Positions 25,401 to 35,161 are shown, counted from the first letter of the stretch. The stretch is DNA of 64,000 nucleotides from Flabesymbios commensalis (GCA_964017125.1 OZ024914.1:27013073-27077072), one strand, 5' to 3'. Numbers and translations are program-made. The notes: a model not told the origin generated them from the letters alone.

Positions 25401-26480
25401 GACTGCTGGCATTCATGAACACCTACCCAGCTATCACGAGGCATTGACCCAATGTTGTTTTAATGTTGTGCCGACGTCGAAGATGGTGGGCCAGCAATAG
25501 AACAACATTGGGTCAATGCCTCCTGTCTGCTGGGTTGCGGTCACAGCTGATCATCAAACTGGAGTCATTGACACAATGTTAGCCTGATAGTGGCCCACCG
25601 TTTACAACACTGGGCCGACATTAGCCCAGCATTGGCATACCAGTATATAGGCCTTAACAAGATAAACGTTCACCCAATGCTAGCTTACTGCTGGCCCATC
25701 ATCTACGACCATGGCTCGGCTGTAAAACAGCATTGGCTAAAGGTCTCATTTTTGCAGGGAACACCGGCAACTCAATACCCTGACACAATGTTCGTTCAAT
25801 GTTGGAAGAGTGTCAGAGATGATGGCACAACATTTAACCGGCATTGGATCAGTGCAAGCCAAAAGGAGGCAGTGACATCAGCGGAAAGGAAGTATATACT
25901 TGATTTACAAGTGAACAAATACGGCCTTTTGGCAGCGCTATGGCAGGAAGAGATGGGACGCCAGTTAAAAAGCAGTAAATGCCTAGTATACCAGGGAGCA
26001 GATATTGCCTTCTGACATTGCACATACAGAACAGATAGTAACGGAAGTTAACGACAGACGTTTGTGTAGAAAACCAGCTTAAAAGTTTGTCGAGTCGACA
26101 ATCTAAAAAATGAAAATATGAAAAGACAGATTGCCATGTCTGCCATGTATGCTGGCTACGGGCCATAAATACTTTAGAAACACTATAATAATCATCGTTA
26201 TAGAATCAAGAATGCCTAAAAATACAGGACAGATTTGGGTATGACATCGGACCAGGAGGGATGAGCCCCAGCCTGACCAGCAGGCAGCACACCACAACTG
26301 TTGAAAACAACATGGACAATTTTGTTCAACAATTAAGTATTGATTTTAACAGAACTTTTGAGAAATAATACTTACAACAACAAAATCTGCAACATATTCT
26401 AGTGTACAGTGAGCTATGCAGCCATATTGAACAACAACAGCGCCTAAACCGAGACTCTTCCACAAAAACTGCTTCAACAT
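19436..26480 (-). CDS. IMMP1L: mitochondrial inner membrane protease subunit 1, partial gene
   Basis: IMMP1L is a serine/lysine-dyad peptidase of the signal peptidase I family that trims imported proteins on the outer face of the mitochondrial inner membrane. Coding exon 1 is 26376-26480: 35 residues, starting MLKQFLWKSLGLG and containing QYGCIAHCTLEYV, nearly the vertebrate N-terminus. It ends at a GTT|GTAAGT donor. Exon 2 is 19436-19524: GGCAG|TGT acceptor, residues CSGPSMQPTISSSDVLL with the catalytic serine of the SGPSM motif, and an AG|GTATGC donor. The exons join in phase 0. Intron 1 is 6.85 kb and holds several MITEs and a SINE. The following exons (catalytic lysine, substrate pocket, SxDSRxYGP-type motif) were not found to the left, so intron 2 exceeds 19 kb or the gene is truncated. 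In vertebrates this gene lies between DNAJC24 and ELP4; neither was recognised here. Confidence 0.85.
19525..20030 (-). other. IMMP1L intron 1, left part, with an unassigned coding-like stretch
   Basis: On the minus strand 19677-19977 is open in two frames. One reads HHFIVEDIGCGCMGKTA and continues to ERLIAYKVLAEPIKSAV. It has coding-like texture but no family I recognise, and no exon boundaries agree with it. It may be a relic of a mobile element. Confidence 0.25.
20030..20475. repeat. diverged ~130-bp tandem repeat, three units
   Basis: Each unit repeats the order GTGGTGGCCATTTTAAATTT, then ATCACCTGCAC, then GATGTGATT, then TTTTTGCGCCCACAA, with heavy drift. The last unit runs into GACGGACGGAATCCTGGCGC and CCCCTACACACAGGGGAT. 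Sequence of this kind is widespread in marine invertebrate genomes. Confidence 0.65.
20476..21753. other. intron DNA, no gene seen
   Basis: AT-rich. Near 21685-21735 a weak piece of the short palindromic MITE family occurs (AATGTTGCTGTAATGTTG, GGCCAACGATGAGTC). Nothing else was recognised. Confidence 0.35.
21754..21940 (-). mobile_element. tRNA-derived SINE, copy 3
   Basis: Read on the minus strand it begins CCTCCATGACCGAGAGTTAG and continues through GCTCGGCCGTAGACC, a B-box-like TTTCGAATCATG, the CTCAGGTTCTCC body and a tail of ATTTCATTTC. It belongs to the same family as the copies at 3249 and 4367, which shows the family is dispersed and inserted in both orientations. No target duplication was recognised. 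Confidence 0.8.
22755..22835. mobile_element. short palindromic MITE, diverged copy
   Basis: It contains TTAATGTTGGGCCAGCAGTG, then CAGACGGTGGACTAGCATTA. This is the inverted core of the family whose intact copy is at 43979-44076. The outer CAGCAAACACGA-type ends are worn. Confidence 0.6.
22836..24150. other. intron DNA, no gene seen
   Basis: AT-rich, with a 13-bp G tract at 23279-23291 inside a GC-skewed patch (23240-23345). No exon, RNA gene or dispersed repeat was recognised. Confidence 0.35.
24152..24310. repeat. GTGGCGAGGTTAC minisatellite
   Basis: About nine imperfect copies of TGTGGCGAGGTTACC are separated by spacers of 0 to 12 bp. Most copies keep the exact core GTGGCGAG. It is GC-rich against an AT-rich intron. 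Confidence 0.85.
24540..24740. mobile_element. half copy of the 51601-51968 foldback
   Basis: It matches one arm of the palindromic element at 51601-51968: GGAATTTCGTCTCTATATCT, AGCCTAACTGGTAAATG, CTATGGACATGTTTACATTA and a terminal CTGAGCCAGTCCCTTTAA. Only one arm is present, so it is a truncated or solo-arm copy. Confidence 0.75.
24741..25425. other. intron DNA, no gene seen
   Basis: AT-rich sequence without recognisable exon, RNA gene or dispersed repeat. Confidence 0.35.
25426..25533. mobile_element. short palindromic MITE, near-complete copy
   Basis: The outer ends are CCCAGCTATCACGAGGCATT and the reverse complement of AATGCCTCCTGTCTGCTGGG. The inner arms CATTGACCCAATGTTG and CAACATTGGGTCAATG meet around GCCGACGTCGAAGATGGTGG. 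The whole unit is about 108 bp and self-complementary. Confidence 0.85.
25560..25860. mobile_element. cluster of diverged short palindromic MITEs
   Basis: At least three further copies follow the one at 25426, each with GGCCCACCGT or GGCCCATCAT and AGCATTGG words (for example about 25590, 25690 and 25830). The 141-codon open frame crossing them (25590-26015) is a by-product of the repeats and not a gene. Confidence 0.65.
25861..26375. other. intron DNA beside IMMP1L exon 1
   Basis: Open frames occur on both strands but are mutual shadows without family resemblance. The stretch ends at the IMMP1L exon 1 donor. Confidence 0.35.
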
Positions 26481-26800
26481 CCTTCTAACAATTTTGTTTT
26501 TATGTGCATCCCACTGTTCAGGTCATGTTTTCTGAAAAAACAAATGTCAATGATCATATTCTTTATTTAAACCACAAAAAACTTGTTAAATTGATTAACC
26601 CAGAGCAGATGAAAGACTCACAAAATAAAATCATAAATCTGCAAAGATCTTTATCACAATGCCCCATTATAGTCCAGGCCCTGCCATAAAATCCTGTATT
26701 GCTCTTTTTAGGCATAGATTTTGACAGTTGATTTGAATATAGAAAACCTCTAGCATCAATATACTACTTACAAGGTGTTTTTTTCAATTTACAGCTCAAC
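26481..26800 (-). promoter_or_regulatory. upstream region of IMMP1L
   Basis: This AT-rich stretch lies immediately upstream of the IMMP1L start codon and must hold its 5' leader and promoter, unless a further 5' exon exists. I see no CpG island, TATA box at a convincing place, or divergent exon such as ELP4. Confidence 0.3.
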
Positions 26801-27155
26801 TCGGAAATCATCCATTCCCACGATGGCCACTATTTGGCTAAGGTCAAACATTAAATTGATATAATTTTCGACAGAATAGGATCAGCTTCATGATTTTGAT
26901 GTCTACTATAGAGGTTTCAGGTACCGGTATGCCCAATCTAGTGGTGTTGTCAAACAGATATTGCATTGTGGGTAAAAGCCAAGATGGCCATCGTTTGGCC
27001 AAAGCGAAACATTTAATTGATATAATTTCCGACAGAATAGGAGCAGCTTCATGCTTTTGGTGTCTTCAGGTATGCTCGATCTAATGGTGTGGCCATAAAT
27101 TGCTTTAAATATTGCATTGTGGGTAAAATCCAAGATGGCCACAATTTGTCAAGTT
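26800..27155. repeat. ~170-bp tandem repeat, just over two units
   Basis: The order CAAGATGGCCATCGTTTGGC, AAACATTTAATTGATATAAT, TTCCGACAGAATAGGAGCAG, TTCAGGTATGC and ATTGCATTGTGGGTAAAA occurs twice with about 85% similarity, and starts a third time at 27110. It is non-coding. Confidence 0.8.
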
Positions 27156-27239
27156 CTCACCACCCTGACTGTTCTAAAATCCAAGGGGGGTGGCTCCTGA
27201 CTAAAGATTCCGTTATTAATTACTGTTTTATATGGCTGT

Positions 27240-27440
27240 TTCCGCTTCTGGATTTTTATGTGTGTTGAATGGCACTTTTAACACCTTTTCTGGGGGGTTC
27301 ACGTCAATAGATTTCTCGCAATTACGAAAAATGATGCCAGCTCTCGCCTTCAATTTCATAATAGCTACAACAAATGCTTGAAGAGGTAAATGGAACTGAC
27401 ATGCTATGGCCCCTCCTGACAATTTTTTTTACACAGGTGC
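27240..27440 (-). repeat. two-copy dispersed repeat with open core (copy A)
   Basis: On the minus strand this stretch matches 45300-45480 at roughly 85-90%. A shared frame reads QAFVVAIMKLKARAG then IIFRNCEK. The frame runs for 64 codons here but ends soon after the core in the other copy. I do not recognise the peptide. It is probably a mobile-element fragment. Confidence 0.6.
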
Positions 27441-28045
27441 CATTTATTTAATTTTTGTAAAACAAGAACCCTGCAGTTCTGAACATTGTTGATAGTTTTA
27501 TTATGTAGCTAGATAATGAGTGATCAAGTTATCATAGTTATCATAGATCTACCTACAGATATAGTTCATTAATTTCCCCAAAAATTGACTTGAAATATTT
27601 CTGGAATGGCAGTCTGAACCGAGAACAGGCACAACTCTTTAACTTGAGATATGAAAGTTTCCAAAAAATTATTTGTCTCAAACCTAAATGACTTGCTTGA
27701 TTTGCTTAATCGGCTAAAATGATCGAAATCGTTTTAAGGACCACTACACTCCGGACAATCAAAGAACGTAATTGTGTATAATTACCAGCGGGGGGCTGAG
27801 CCGTCACTAATCAACTAATCCTAGTTTAAAGCGGGAACACAGATTGTAGGCTCACCCACATGCGCAGTGCGGACCTGTTTCATTTTTTAGTCTAGACATG
27901 TTGAATCAGGTTCAGGGTTATCCACCAATGTTTTCTTTCGAGAACGAATTGGATACTAGAGGTTTCTTTATACGAACTGGCTCTCTGGCCGGCTTGTATT
28001 GTAGAAGTTAGACCATTTACATGTATTAAAATTCTTAAATGGAGG
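27441..28045. other. spacer, no gene seen
   Basis: AT-rich sequence. No repeat, exon or RNA gene was recognised. Confidence 0.35.
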
Positions 28046-28865
28046 TAATGGGTTTATAGAGGGCAACATTTTTATTTATTTACTACGGTACATATAATCT
28101 GACTTCTGAAATATTTATCAAAACTTCGCAAAACTTTCAGGGTAGTCACGACATGAATGGAAAATTGTGTGTGTAAAATTTCATGAAAATTGGTTGAGAA
28201 TTGACTGAAAAATCGGCAAAAATCATTCACCACAGTAAATCCGATTATAGACCTAAAGTCTATGACACAATTATCTGGAACGCATGCTTTTCGTCGATTT
28301 CTCCGTCAATTATCAATAGATTTTCATGAAATTTTGTACAGGACATTTCCAAGTCATGTTCTAACATCGGTAAAAATTTCATTAAATTATATGCAGCATT
28401 GCAAAAGTTAGACCATTTGACATGAAGTTAATTGAAAATATGACGTCCCTCTATAAACCCATTATGCTAATTATGGAATTTTATTACATGTCAAATAGTC
28501 TTACTTTTGAAATATTGAACATATTTTCGCGAAATTTTCACCGATGTCAGAACATAACTTAGAAATGTCATGTGCAAAATTTCAAGGAAATCGGTTCAGA
28601 ATTGACGGAGAAATCAACGAAAAGCATGCGCTCCAGATAATTCTGTCATAGACTTTATAGTCGGATTCACATTGACTGTGGTGAATGAATTTCGCAGATT
28701 TCTCAGTCAATTCTCAACCAATTTTCATTAAATTTTACACACACTATTTTCCTTTCATGTCTTGACTACCCTGAAAATTTCGCAAAGTTTTGATAAGTAT
28801 TTAAGAAGTTAGACCACTTGACATGTAGTAAATAAATAAAAATGTTGCCCCCTATAAACCCATTA
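28046..28865. mobile_element. 820-bp foldback element, ~400-bp arms
   Basis: The left arm begins TAATGGGTTTATAGAGGGCA and the right arm ends with its reverse complement. Through both arms the same order holds: ACATTTTTATTTATTTAC, CAGGGTAGT.A.GACATGAA, AATTGGTTGAGAATTGACTG, CTATGACA.AATTATCTGGA and TTTCTCCGTCAATT. The arms are roughly 85% alike. The centre is near 28455. A further single arm follows at 28866 and is continued at 30552 beyond an insertion. Confidence 0.85.
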
Positions 28866-28983
28866 GCTTAATTTCAGAATTTGATTACATGTCAAATGGT
28901 CTAACTTCTAAAATACTTATCAAAACTTCGCGAAATTTTCAGGGTAGTTACGACATGGATGGGAAATAGTGTGTGTAAAATTT
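28866..28983 (+). mobile_element. extra foldback arm, split by an insertion
   Basis: It repeats the outer part of the 28046 arm (TCAAAACTTCGCGAAATTTT, CAGGGTAGTTACGACATG) and stops at GTGTGTAAAATTT. The expected continuation, TTTCATGAAAATTGGTTGAG, is found at 30557-30630. The intervening 1.57 kb is therefore an insertion. Confidence 0.8.
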
Positions 28984-28988
28984 GGCAT

Positions 28989-29320
28989 ACTACCGGATTA
29001 GCCCCACCAGGGGCTATAGGAATAGCCCCACCTCCCATATGTTATTCACTGAAGGTGGGGCTATACGTATAGCCCCACTTCAGTTACGCTATGAAATGGA
29101 AGTGGGGCTATAGTTTTAGCCCCATTTCCCATAGCTTAGTGACTGTGAATGGGGATAATCAGGTAGTAGTATATATAGATTCTATATACTACAGTACTAC
29201 TGTACCGGAATAGCCCCATTTTCCATCATTTATTATATATGAGAGGTGGGGCTATAGTTTTAGCCCCATTTCCCATATATTAGTGACTGCAAATGGGGCT
29301 AATCCAGTAGTAGTATATAG
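28989..29320. repeat. two tandem AGCCCC palindrome units
   Basis: Each unit starts near TACTACCGGATTAGCCCC (or TACTGTACCGGAATAGCCCC) and closes with its complement GGGG(A/C)TAATC.GGTAGTAGTA. Inside are alternating AGCCCCA and TGGGGCT words with TCCCATA between. The whole stretch can fold into a chain of hairpins. A worn third unit is at 29520-29650. Confidence 0.8.
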
Positions 29321-29649
29321 GAACAAACAATATATAATTTTTAATTTTTTTTTTTTTTACTATCTTTAAAATAATTAAAAACTGATTTGCCTTGGGGGAA
29401 AAGACCTCCTGGGGTAAAGGGTTTTGATTTGGGGCCCGGGAATAAGCAGCAAATAGGGGCTTGGATATTTTGGGGGGGTAAATGACAATTTTAAGCATTT
29501 AAAAGGTAGATATTTTAAGCCATATTTCTCATTCATAAGAATGGGGCTAAAGCTTTAGTCCCAACTCCCATTAATAATATATGGGAGGTGGGAGCTATAG
29601 TTTTGACCCCATTTTTAATGTAGGCCTATTAATAACTGAAAATGGGGAA

Positions 29650-30480
29650 AAATTAAACTGAATGACAGCATACAAACTAAAAGATAAAGTTTAACTCAAT
29701 GACGGCAAAAATGTATAATAATGGAGTAGTCCTCACAGGTCAAAGTTTGGTTACAATCATGGTGCTAAAACTAAGTGACGCCATCATTCATATTCGTCAT
29801 TCAGTTAACTGAGGTGAAAGACTTTAGGCTACTTTACTGTGCAACTAAATGACCGCATGAGTTTTATCCGTCATTTAGTTAACCAATTTGAATGCGAACA
29901 TTAAACTAAATGACGACATCATTCATGTTCGTCATTCAGTTACCTAAGATAACTGTGTTATAGCCGTCATTTAGTTAACTAATTGAAATAATACTTACAA
30001 ACAAGTGTTTGTTATTTTTTGGGGTGTAGTCAAATTAATTTATTTCTCTTACATATTAGATAATTAATATTTATCAGCTGAATGACGCCATAATTGATAT
30101 GTACATAGCCGTCATTTAGGCTATACATGTACTGCAACTATATAATTTTCTGCAGCTACTTGTAAAAAACACGGCCTAATCTAACTTGCTAAAATATCTA
30201 TCATGTCTATAGGTGTAGGAAATCTAACAAAATGACGCCGTAATTGATGTATGCCTATGCCGTCATTCAGTTATTTACTGAAAATAATTGTATTGTCCTT
30301 CGTTCCTTTAATTTGTTCTAATTGTCTCTCAAATAATAATGAGTCTTTTCAATAAATTAGTGAAATAGCTTCATGTTAGGCAAGACTTATTTATAGACAC
30401 TTTTATTTAAATGCAAACTAAATGACGCCATACTTCTAGATAGCAGTCATTTAGTGATATACTGAAGAAATATACACCAT
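29650..30480. repeat. array of ACTAAATGACG..CGTCATTTAGT hairpins
   Basis: At least six inverted pairs occur, for example near 29771-29812, 29838-29882, 29898-29942, 30074-30120, 30222-30273 and 30417-30457, plus unpaired halves near 29655, 29690 and 29955. Each is AACTAAATGACG, a variable 15-30 bp middle usually starting CCAT or ACAT, then CGTCATTTAGTT. Spacing is irregular (20-140 bp). The arms are conserved while the middles and spacers drift. The inner TGACG and CGTCA are half-sites of the CRE palindrome. Confidence 0.85.
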
Positions 30481-30551
30481 TTCTGATATTAAACATGTTC
30501 ACAATGGGGTTGAAGCATTAACCCCAGGTGGGGCTGAAGCAGGATTTTGCC

Positions 30552-31165
30552 TAAAATTTCATGAAAATTGGTTGAGAATTGACTGAGAAATCCGTGAAAT
30601 TCAATAATCCTGGTTGATGAATTTATTGTGAATCTGACTATATAAACGTTTTGAAACAGATGTGTTTTAAGCTGGTGTTTTTAATCTGTTGGACCTAATT
30701 ATCATTGATTTAATCGATATTTGAAGTAAATAAATTAAAATTTTGATTCAAAAACAGGCTCAAATGTTCCACTTGCACGACATGCCTATACTGGGTAGGT
30801 ATAAATGCATAATTAGACCTGAATAGACATGAATAGACATGAATTGACCATATTAAAGCAAAATAACGGGAAACTGACTATATAGCAATTAGAAATGAAA
30901 ATGCCTTATTTAAAGTTTTAAAAATGATGTATAGTTTGCGAGATTTACACAAAAATAACGTTTTTGAATACCGCTGACCGGCCGGCTTATCTGTGGCTGT
31001 AGTGTAAAACTCGTCACTAGATGGTGCTTCAAGCGCAAGCTACTTCCCATATCATTCACCAGGTGACCTCGATGGATAACCAGTAGTGGAATACAAGGTG
31101 CTCACATGTCATCGTCACTACGGAATGTATTTTTTTAGAACCTGTCTGGCACCTAGTTTCCAGAT
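30552..31165. other. continuation of the foldback arm and spacer
   Basis: 30552-30630 continues the arm left at 28983. 30786-30850 (GGTAGGTATAAATGCATAAT, then two GAATAGACAT units) matches the reverse complement of 42540-42600, which is the flank of the foldback at 42590. The two loci therefore share more than the arms. The remainder is featureless. Confidence 0.6.
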
Positions 31166-32616
31166 GTGGAGCTGGATGTTGTTTATAGACTTCAGAAATT
31201 CAAACAAAATGGCCGCCGTTTATACTGTTTAAATCAGCACAATTCAAATTTTCAATTTTCTATATTTTTCAACGTGACCTTAAAAACTTGGCGGGCATAC
31301 ACTTTTTCGGCGTCACAAATTGATTGTAGGCCTACACCACTAGAGAGTCAGATGAGGGCGGCCAAACATGAATTTCGCTGATTTTTCAGTCAATAATACA
31401 CAACCAATTTTTATAAAATTGTACATGCACACATAATTTTCTATAGTTATGCTATTTCAGAAGTTATACGTAATGAAATTTTGAGACGAATTAAACGGGC
31501 TTATAAATGGCAACATTTAGAATTTTTCAATGAAATTTCAAGGTACAATCGCCACATCACTAGAAAATAGTGATTGTAAAATTTCATGACAATTGGTTGA
31601 GAAAATTGGAAAACCGTATAAAGAGTGGACATAGGTAGATTTAAAGCAGTCATCACTTCATGTGATTATGTTATGATCGGGCAAACCATCTAAGGATTTT
31701 AATATCGCCAGAAGCGAATGCTGATTGCATTTCCATGGTTTGTGTAAGGTAGCCTACATTTAAAGGCATCTGCATTAGAGGTAAGTGATTTGTCATGATG
31801 ATCTGTGGTGTGAACTGTGAAGTAACGTGAGGCCTTTGAACACAACACCAGCCTCGCCTGGATGAAAGGAAAGTGTCTGAAAGGTAGGCTTAAGCCTATC
31901 TGCATGTTTAAAGCCTACATATTTTAGAAATAGCAAACACGGACATCATGGGAGCCACAAGATAATTCGACATGTTTGTTGAAGAATTGAGAGGTGATCT
32001 AGACTATAATTATTGTTCATATGTTTAACCCTTTAAGCCCGCACGATGCATTAAAGCATCATTTTACATCCCTGAAAACAGACTTAATTTTCCTACAACC
32101 AAGGGTTTTAGAACGAAAATTTCCATGAAACTGGTTTACCAATACATGGTAATTTTCTTCAAATTTTAAACCACATCAAGTCATCTTTATCCACTACAAG
32201 TCGAGGATTGCGGATTGCGGATATTCGTTCCAATATTCAGACAACGATTTATTATTAGATATTAAAAAAATGCAAAATATTCCATAGACAGTTAAAATCT
32301 TTATATATTTTTTATAAAAAAAGATGAATAAATAGAGCGTGCGTCTTAGGGCCCATATGGTTTACAGGTGGTAATAAGCGCGACGTTAACAAGATTACGC
32401 ATAGCAGGTGTTAAATAATTCACTGATTCACTACCGGGCTGTTCATTCGGCAGGATGGTGCTAGCCATTGAATTAACAATTGTGAAAACATTGCAGCTCA
32501 GGGCTATAGGGTTTGACAGAATACCACAAATTATATCAGTCATAATAATGCTATTTGTGTATAAATAACATAACTACAACTTTATTTAGTTTAGGCTGGT
32601 TGACTCTTGAATGATC
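31166..32616. other. spacer with a further foldback-arm relic
   Basis: 31370-31620 has worn arm sequence of the 28046 family (TTTTTCAGTCAATAATACAC, ATAAATGGCAACATTTAGAA). No gene or RNA was recognised. The open frames at 31166 and 31699 have no family resemblance. Confidence 0.4.
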
Positions 32617-32785
32617 GCGTGTCAATCATTTCAAGCCTACAGGCTTGGTAGTTATCCTATGAAGAATAATAACATCAGTGATATGATGTTTTTTTACACG
32701 AATGTAATATACGTGTCGTAGTGTTTTATCGTACGATTTAAAAAAAAATGCAAAGACATCGTGTTCGTGTGTTACGTCTGATGTG
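32617..32785. repeat. dispersed ~170-bp repeat, copy 1
   Basis: It contains TTTCAAGCCTACAGGCTTGG, TAGTTATCCTATGAA, ATCAGTGATATGATG and ATGCAAAGACATCGTGTTCG. Further copies are at 34136-34275 and 34556-34740. The family has no coding potential. Confidence 0.75.
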
Positions 32786-33004
32786 TACACGACGTGCGGG
32801 ATCTCAGGATGATGCGTAATGAACAATTAATTAAGTGAGAGGTGAAATGTTACGAACTGATTACAAACTGATCATATTTTCCCCAAGCTTTACCGTTTTC
32901 ACTTTGATAAAGTGTGTTATACATGTGAATATGCCTAGTGTATAGCTACCACCTTTTACAGCTCAGAAATGTATTTATTTAATTAAATTAACTTAATGTG
33001 GCGT

Positions 33005-33190
33005 GTTTAGCGTGTAATGAAATATTATAACAAATATGATGTGTTTTATATCGTGTTGTAAAATATTATAAAACGAATATGGTGTTTCTGCATGTTTTTG
33101 AAATCGTGTGTAATGAAGTATTATAACACGAATATGATGTGTTTTATATCGTGTTATAAAATATTATAACACGAATATGAGGTGCACGAT
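33005..33190. repeat. TATTATAACACGAATATGATG tandem array
   Basis: Four imperfect units have the theme AAATATTATAACACGAATAT, then GATGTGTTTTATATCGTGTT. The words CACGA and TCGTG make each unit partly self-complementary. The same words occur in the dispersed repeat at 32617 and 34556, so the array may have grown from it. Confidence 0.7.
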
Positions 33191-34135
33191 TTGATGTCCG
33201 TAATCCTAGCTTTTAAATAAAATTAACTTAATTCAGCAGGTTTAACTGAAAAAATGGTTGTTTTTAAATCACGTAATAAAATAGGTGGCCAGAGGTGATG
33301 ACACGCTGATCGTTTGATGAATGCCACTTCTTCACAACTCACATTGTACAATGTCGAGCAGCGTTCTCATTTGTATTGCAAGGTGTTATGTTCGCGACAA
33401 TTTTGTGAAGCACATCATTTTTCTTGACGTGTAGTATATTGTTAAATACTACATGGCTAACCCTTGAATTATTTTTCGCCGTTTTATTCCATTCCTAATT
33501 ATTTAAAATAAACATAAATCTTATATGAACTTGATATCTTGGGAACAAAACGTTTATCGACCATTGGCGGGCAGTTACGCAATCTTCGGAGCCGTCAGTT
33601 AAATGAAATGATGATGCTTAAATATTAGCCAAGCATTACAGATGCCGGCCCGTCATTGTAACAACATTGTCCGTTCGCTTGGCCACGTTAACCTTTTTAC
33701 ACCCATCAAACCCGATTCATGTAAATTTAAAACGCAGTTTTTGTCAGAACAATACTAACGTTACCAAGTACGGCTACAAAACTGCTACACCATGCTTCTG
33801 CAGCACGTTATTTTATGCAATAGATATATTTATATTATAATGAGGACTATGTTGTTCTAATTGTGAATTATTATTGTTTTAGTTTTGATGACTTAGTGAC
33901 CGCAAGGTTAGTGTCTGTAGTACGGCAATCTGTATTGACGCTGGTTATATTTTCATATAGATTGGTGTATAGCAGATGTAAAATACACGGATTAGCTCGG
34001 GTGTTCTATCAAGTGTGTGGAATCAACCGTGACAAGTGATCAGTACATGTATTGTTCAGTTTATTTTGGAGTCAGTTAACCCCCCCCCCCCCCCGTTGCT
34101 AGCAAAAGTCTAGCCATGGTCGGGATAGTTTATTG
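33191..34135. other. spacer, no gene seen
   Basis: AT-rich, with a 15-bp C tract at 34080-34094 and a weak piece of the short palindromic MITE near 33630-33680. No exon was recognised. Confidence 0.35.
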
Positions 34136-34275
34136 AAGCGTTTTAAACGTTTTCAAGCCTAGAGACTTGGTAGTTGTCCTATTAATAATATAATATCAGT
34201 GATATAATACTTTATTACATGATTTAAAAAAGCAACATATTCGTGTTATAATAAATTATTACAGAATTGAAAAAC
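34136..34275. repeat. dispersed ~170-bp repeat, copy 2
   Basis: It contains TTTCAAGCCTAGAGACTTGG, TAGTTGTCCTATTAATAATA and ATCAGTGATATAATACTTTA. It is the most diverged of the three copies and lacks the ATGCAAAGACATCG end. Confidence 0.7.
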
Positions 34276-34369
34276 ATTAAAAAAAGACTGATGTTAGATT
34301 AGTTTATTAACCAAATTATTTAAAAGAAAATATAAAGAACATTTCGTGTTATGATAAACATGTCACATT

Positions 34370-34830
34370 TTGTCACAAATCACCGTCAGTATGAACAGCT
34401 CACCGACAAGTTTGATTGACAGGCGTGTTCCAACGCTGATTGGTCAATATCTCCCTCCCATCTCACCTGACCACGACGCTGACCCAGCCTTAAATCAGCA
34501 CTGGTTCATTTGCCGGCAGTTACAGTACACGATTCTCGGCGCCTTCAGTAAACGTGAGCGTGTCAAACCATTTCAAGCCTACAGACTTGGTAGTTATCCT
34601 ATGAATAATATAACATCAGTGATATGCTGTTTTATTATACGATTTAAAAAACCGTAATATTCGTGTTGTAGTATGGCCCAATTGATTGCACGATATAAAA
34701 AATGCAAAGACATCGTGTTCGTTGTGTTCAAACGCTGATTGGTCAGCACCCGCCTCCCATCACGCCTCCCATCGCACCGTGCCGTGTCAGGATGATTGAC
34801 AGTCTCGTATGATTTCACGTTGAGAGTGAT
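34370..34830. repeat. dispersed repeat copy 3 with duplicated CCAAT-type flank
   Basis: 34556-34740 is the third copy of the 170-bp repeat. The phrase AACGCTGATTGGTCA followed by a CGCCTCCCATC-like stretch occurs at 34429-34470 and 34732-34775, so the flank is duplicated too. It carries inverted CCAAT boxes (ATTGG). Open frames here are by-products. Confidence 0.6.
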
Positions 34831-35161
34831 ATTTCACGAGATTTTGTCAAGCACACCTCTACCCTCAAAACGATGACGTCATTAAACACTGTACATGACA
34901 CGGTCTTGTATACACAGCGTCACTCTGTTCGCGAGTCATGTATTCCTGATTCAACTAATTTTACTTAGACTACTGTTTATATTAGACACATTCAACCAAT
35001 TCACATTTTTATTATTCACAAATAATAATTAATATAACTTCTAAAACTCCGATATTTGTACAATAAATAAGGCCGGGAAATAACGTTACATGCTACAAGC
35101 TATAGTATGTAATGTTATATCTATTAGTCGAAAGTCACATGTCCCCAATTTTTAATATTGC

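Larger units (their letters stand above)
28984..30551. mobile_element. 1568-bp transposon with 8-bp target duplication, carrying palindromes and a hairpin array
   Basis: The host sequence of the foldback arm is cleanly interrupted, with TAAAATTT duplicated at 28976-28983 and 30552-30559. The ends are imperfect inverted repeats: GGCATACTACCGGATTAGCC outward left, and the reverse complement of the right end, GGCAAAATCCTGCTTCAGCC, both continuing into CCACC.GGGG. An 8-bp duplication is typical of hAT and Merlin elements. No transposase is encoded, so it is non-autonomous. It carries AGCCCC palindromes (to about 29320, with a worn copy at 29520-29650) and the TGACG hairpin array (about 29650-30480). 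Confidence 0.8.

Noticed and set aside
25590-26015. 141-codon plus-strand frame
   Set aside because: More than half is translated MITE copies; it ends inside featureless intron DNA.
26481-28045. ELP4 first exons expected next to IMMP1L by vertebrate gene order
   Set aside because: Searched by eye on the plus strand; no ELP4-like exon was recognised.
29650-30480. CRISPR-like look of regularly repeated palindromes with unique spacers
   Set aside because: The repeats are spaced irregularly, the variable part is inside the hairpin, and the context is a eukaryotic transposon.
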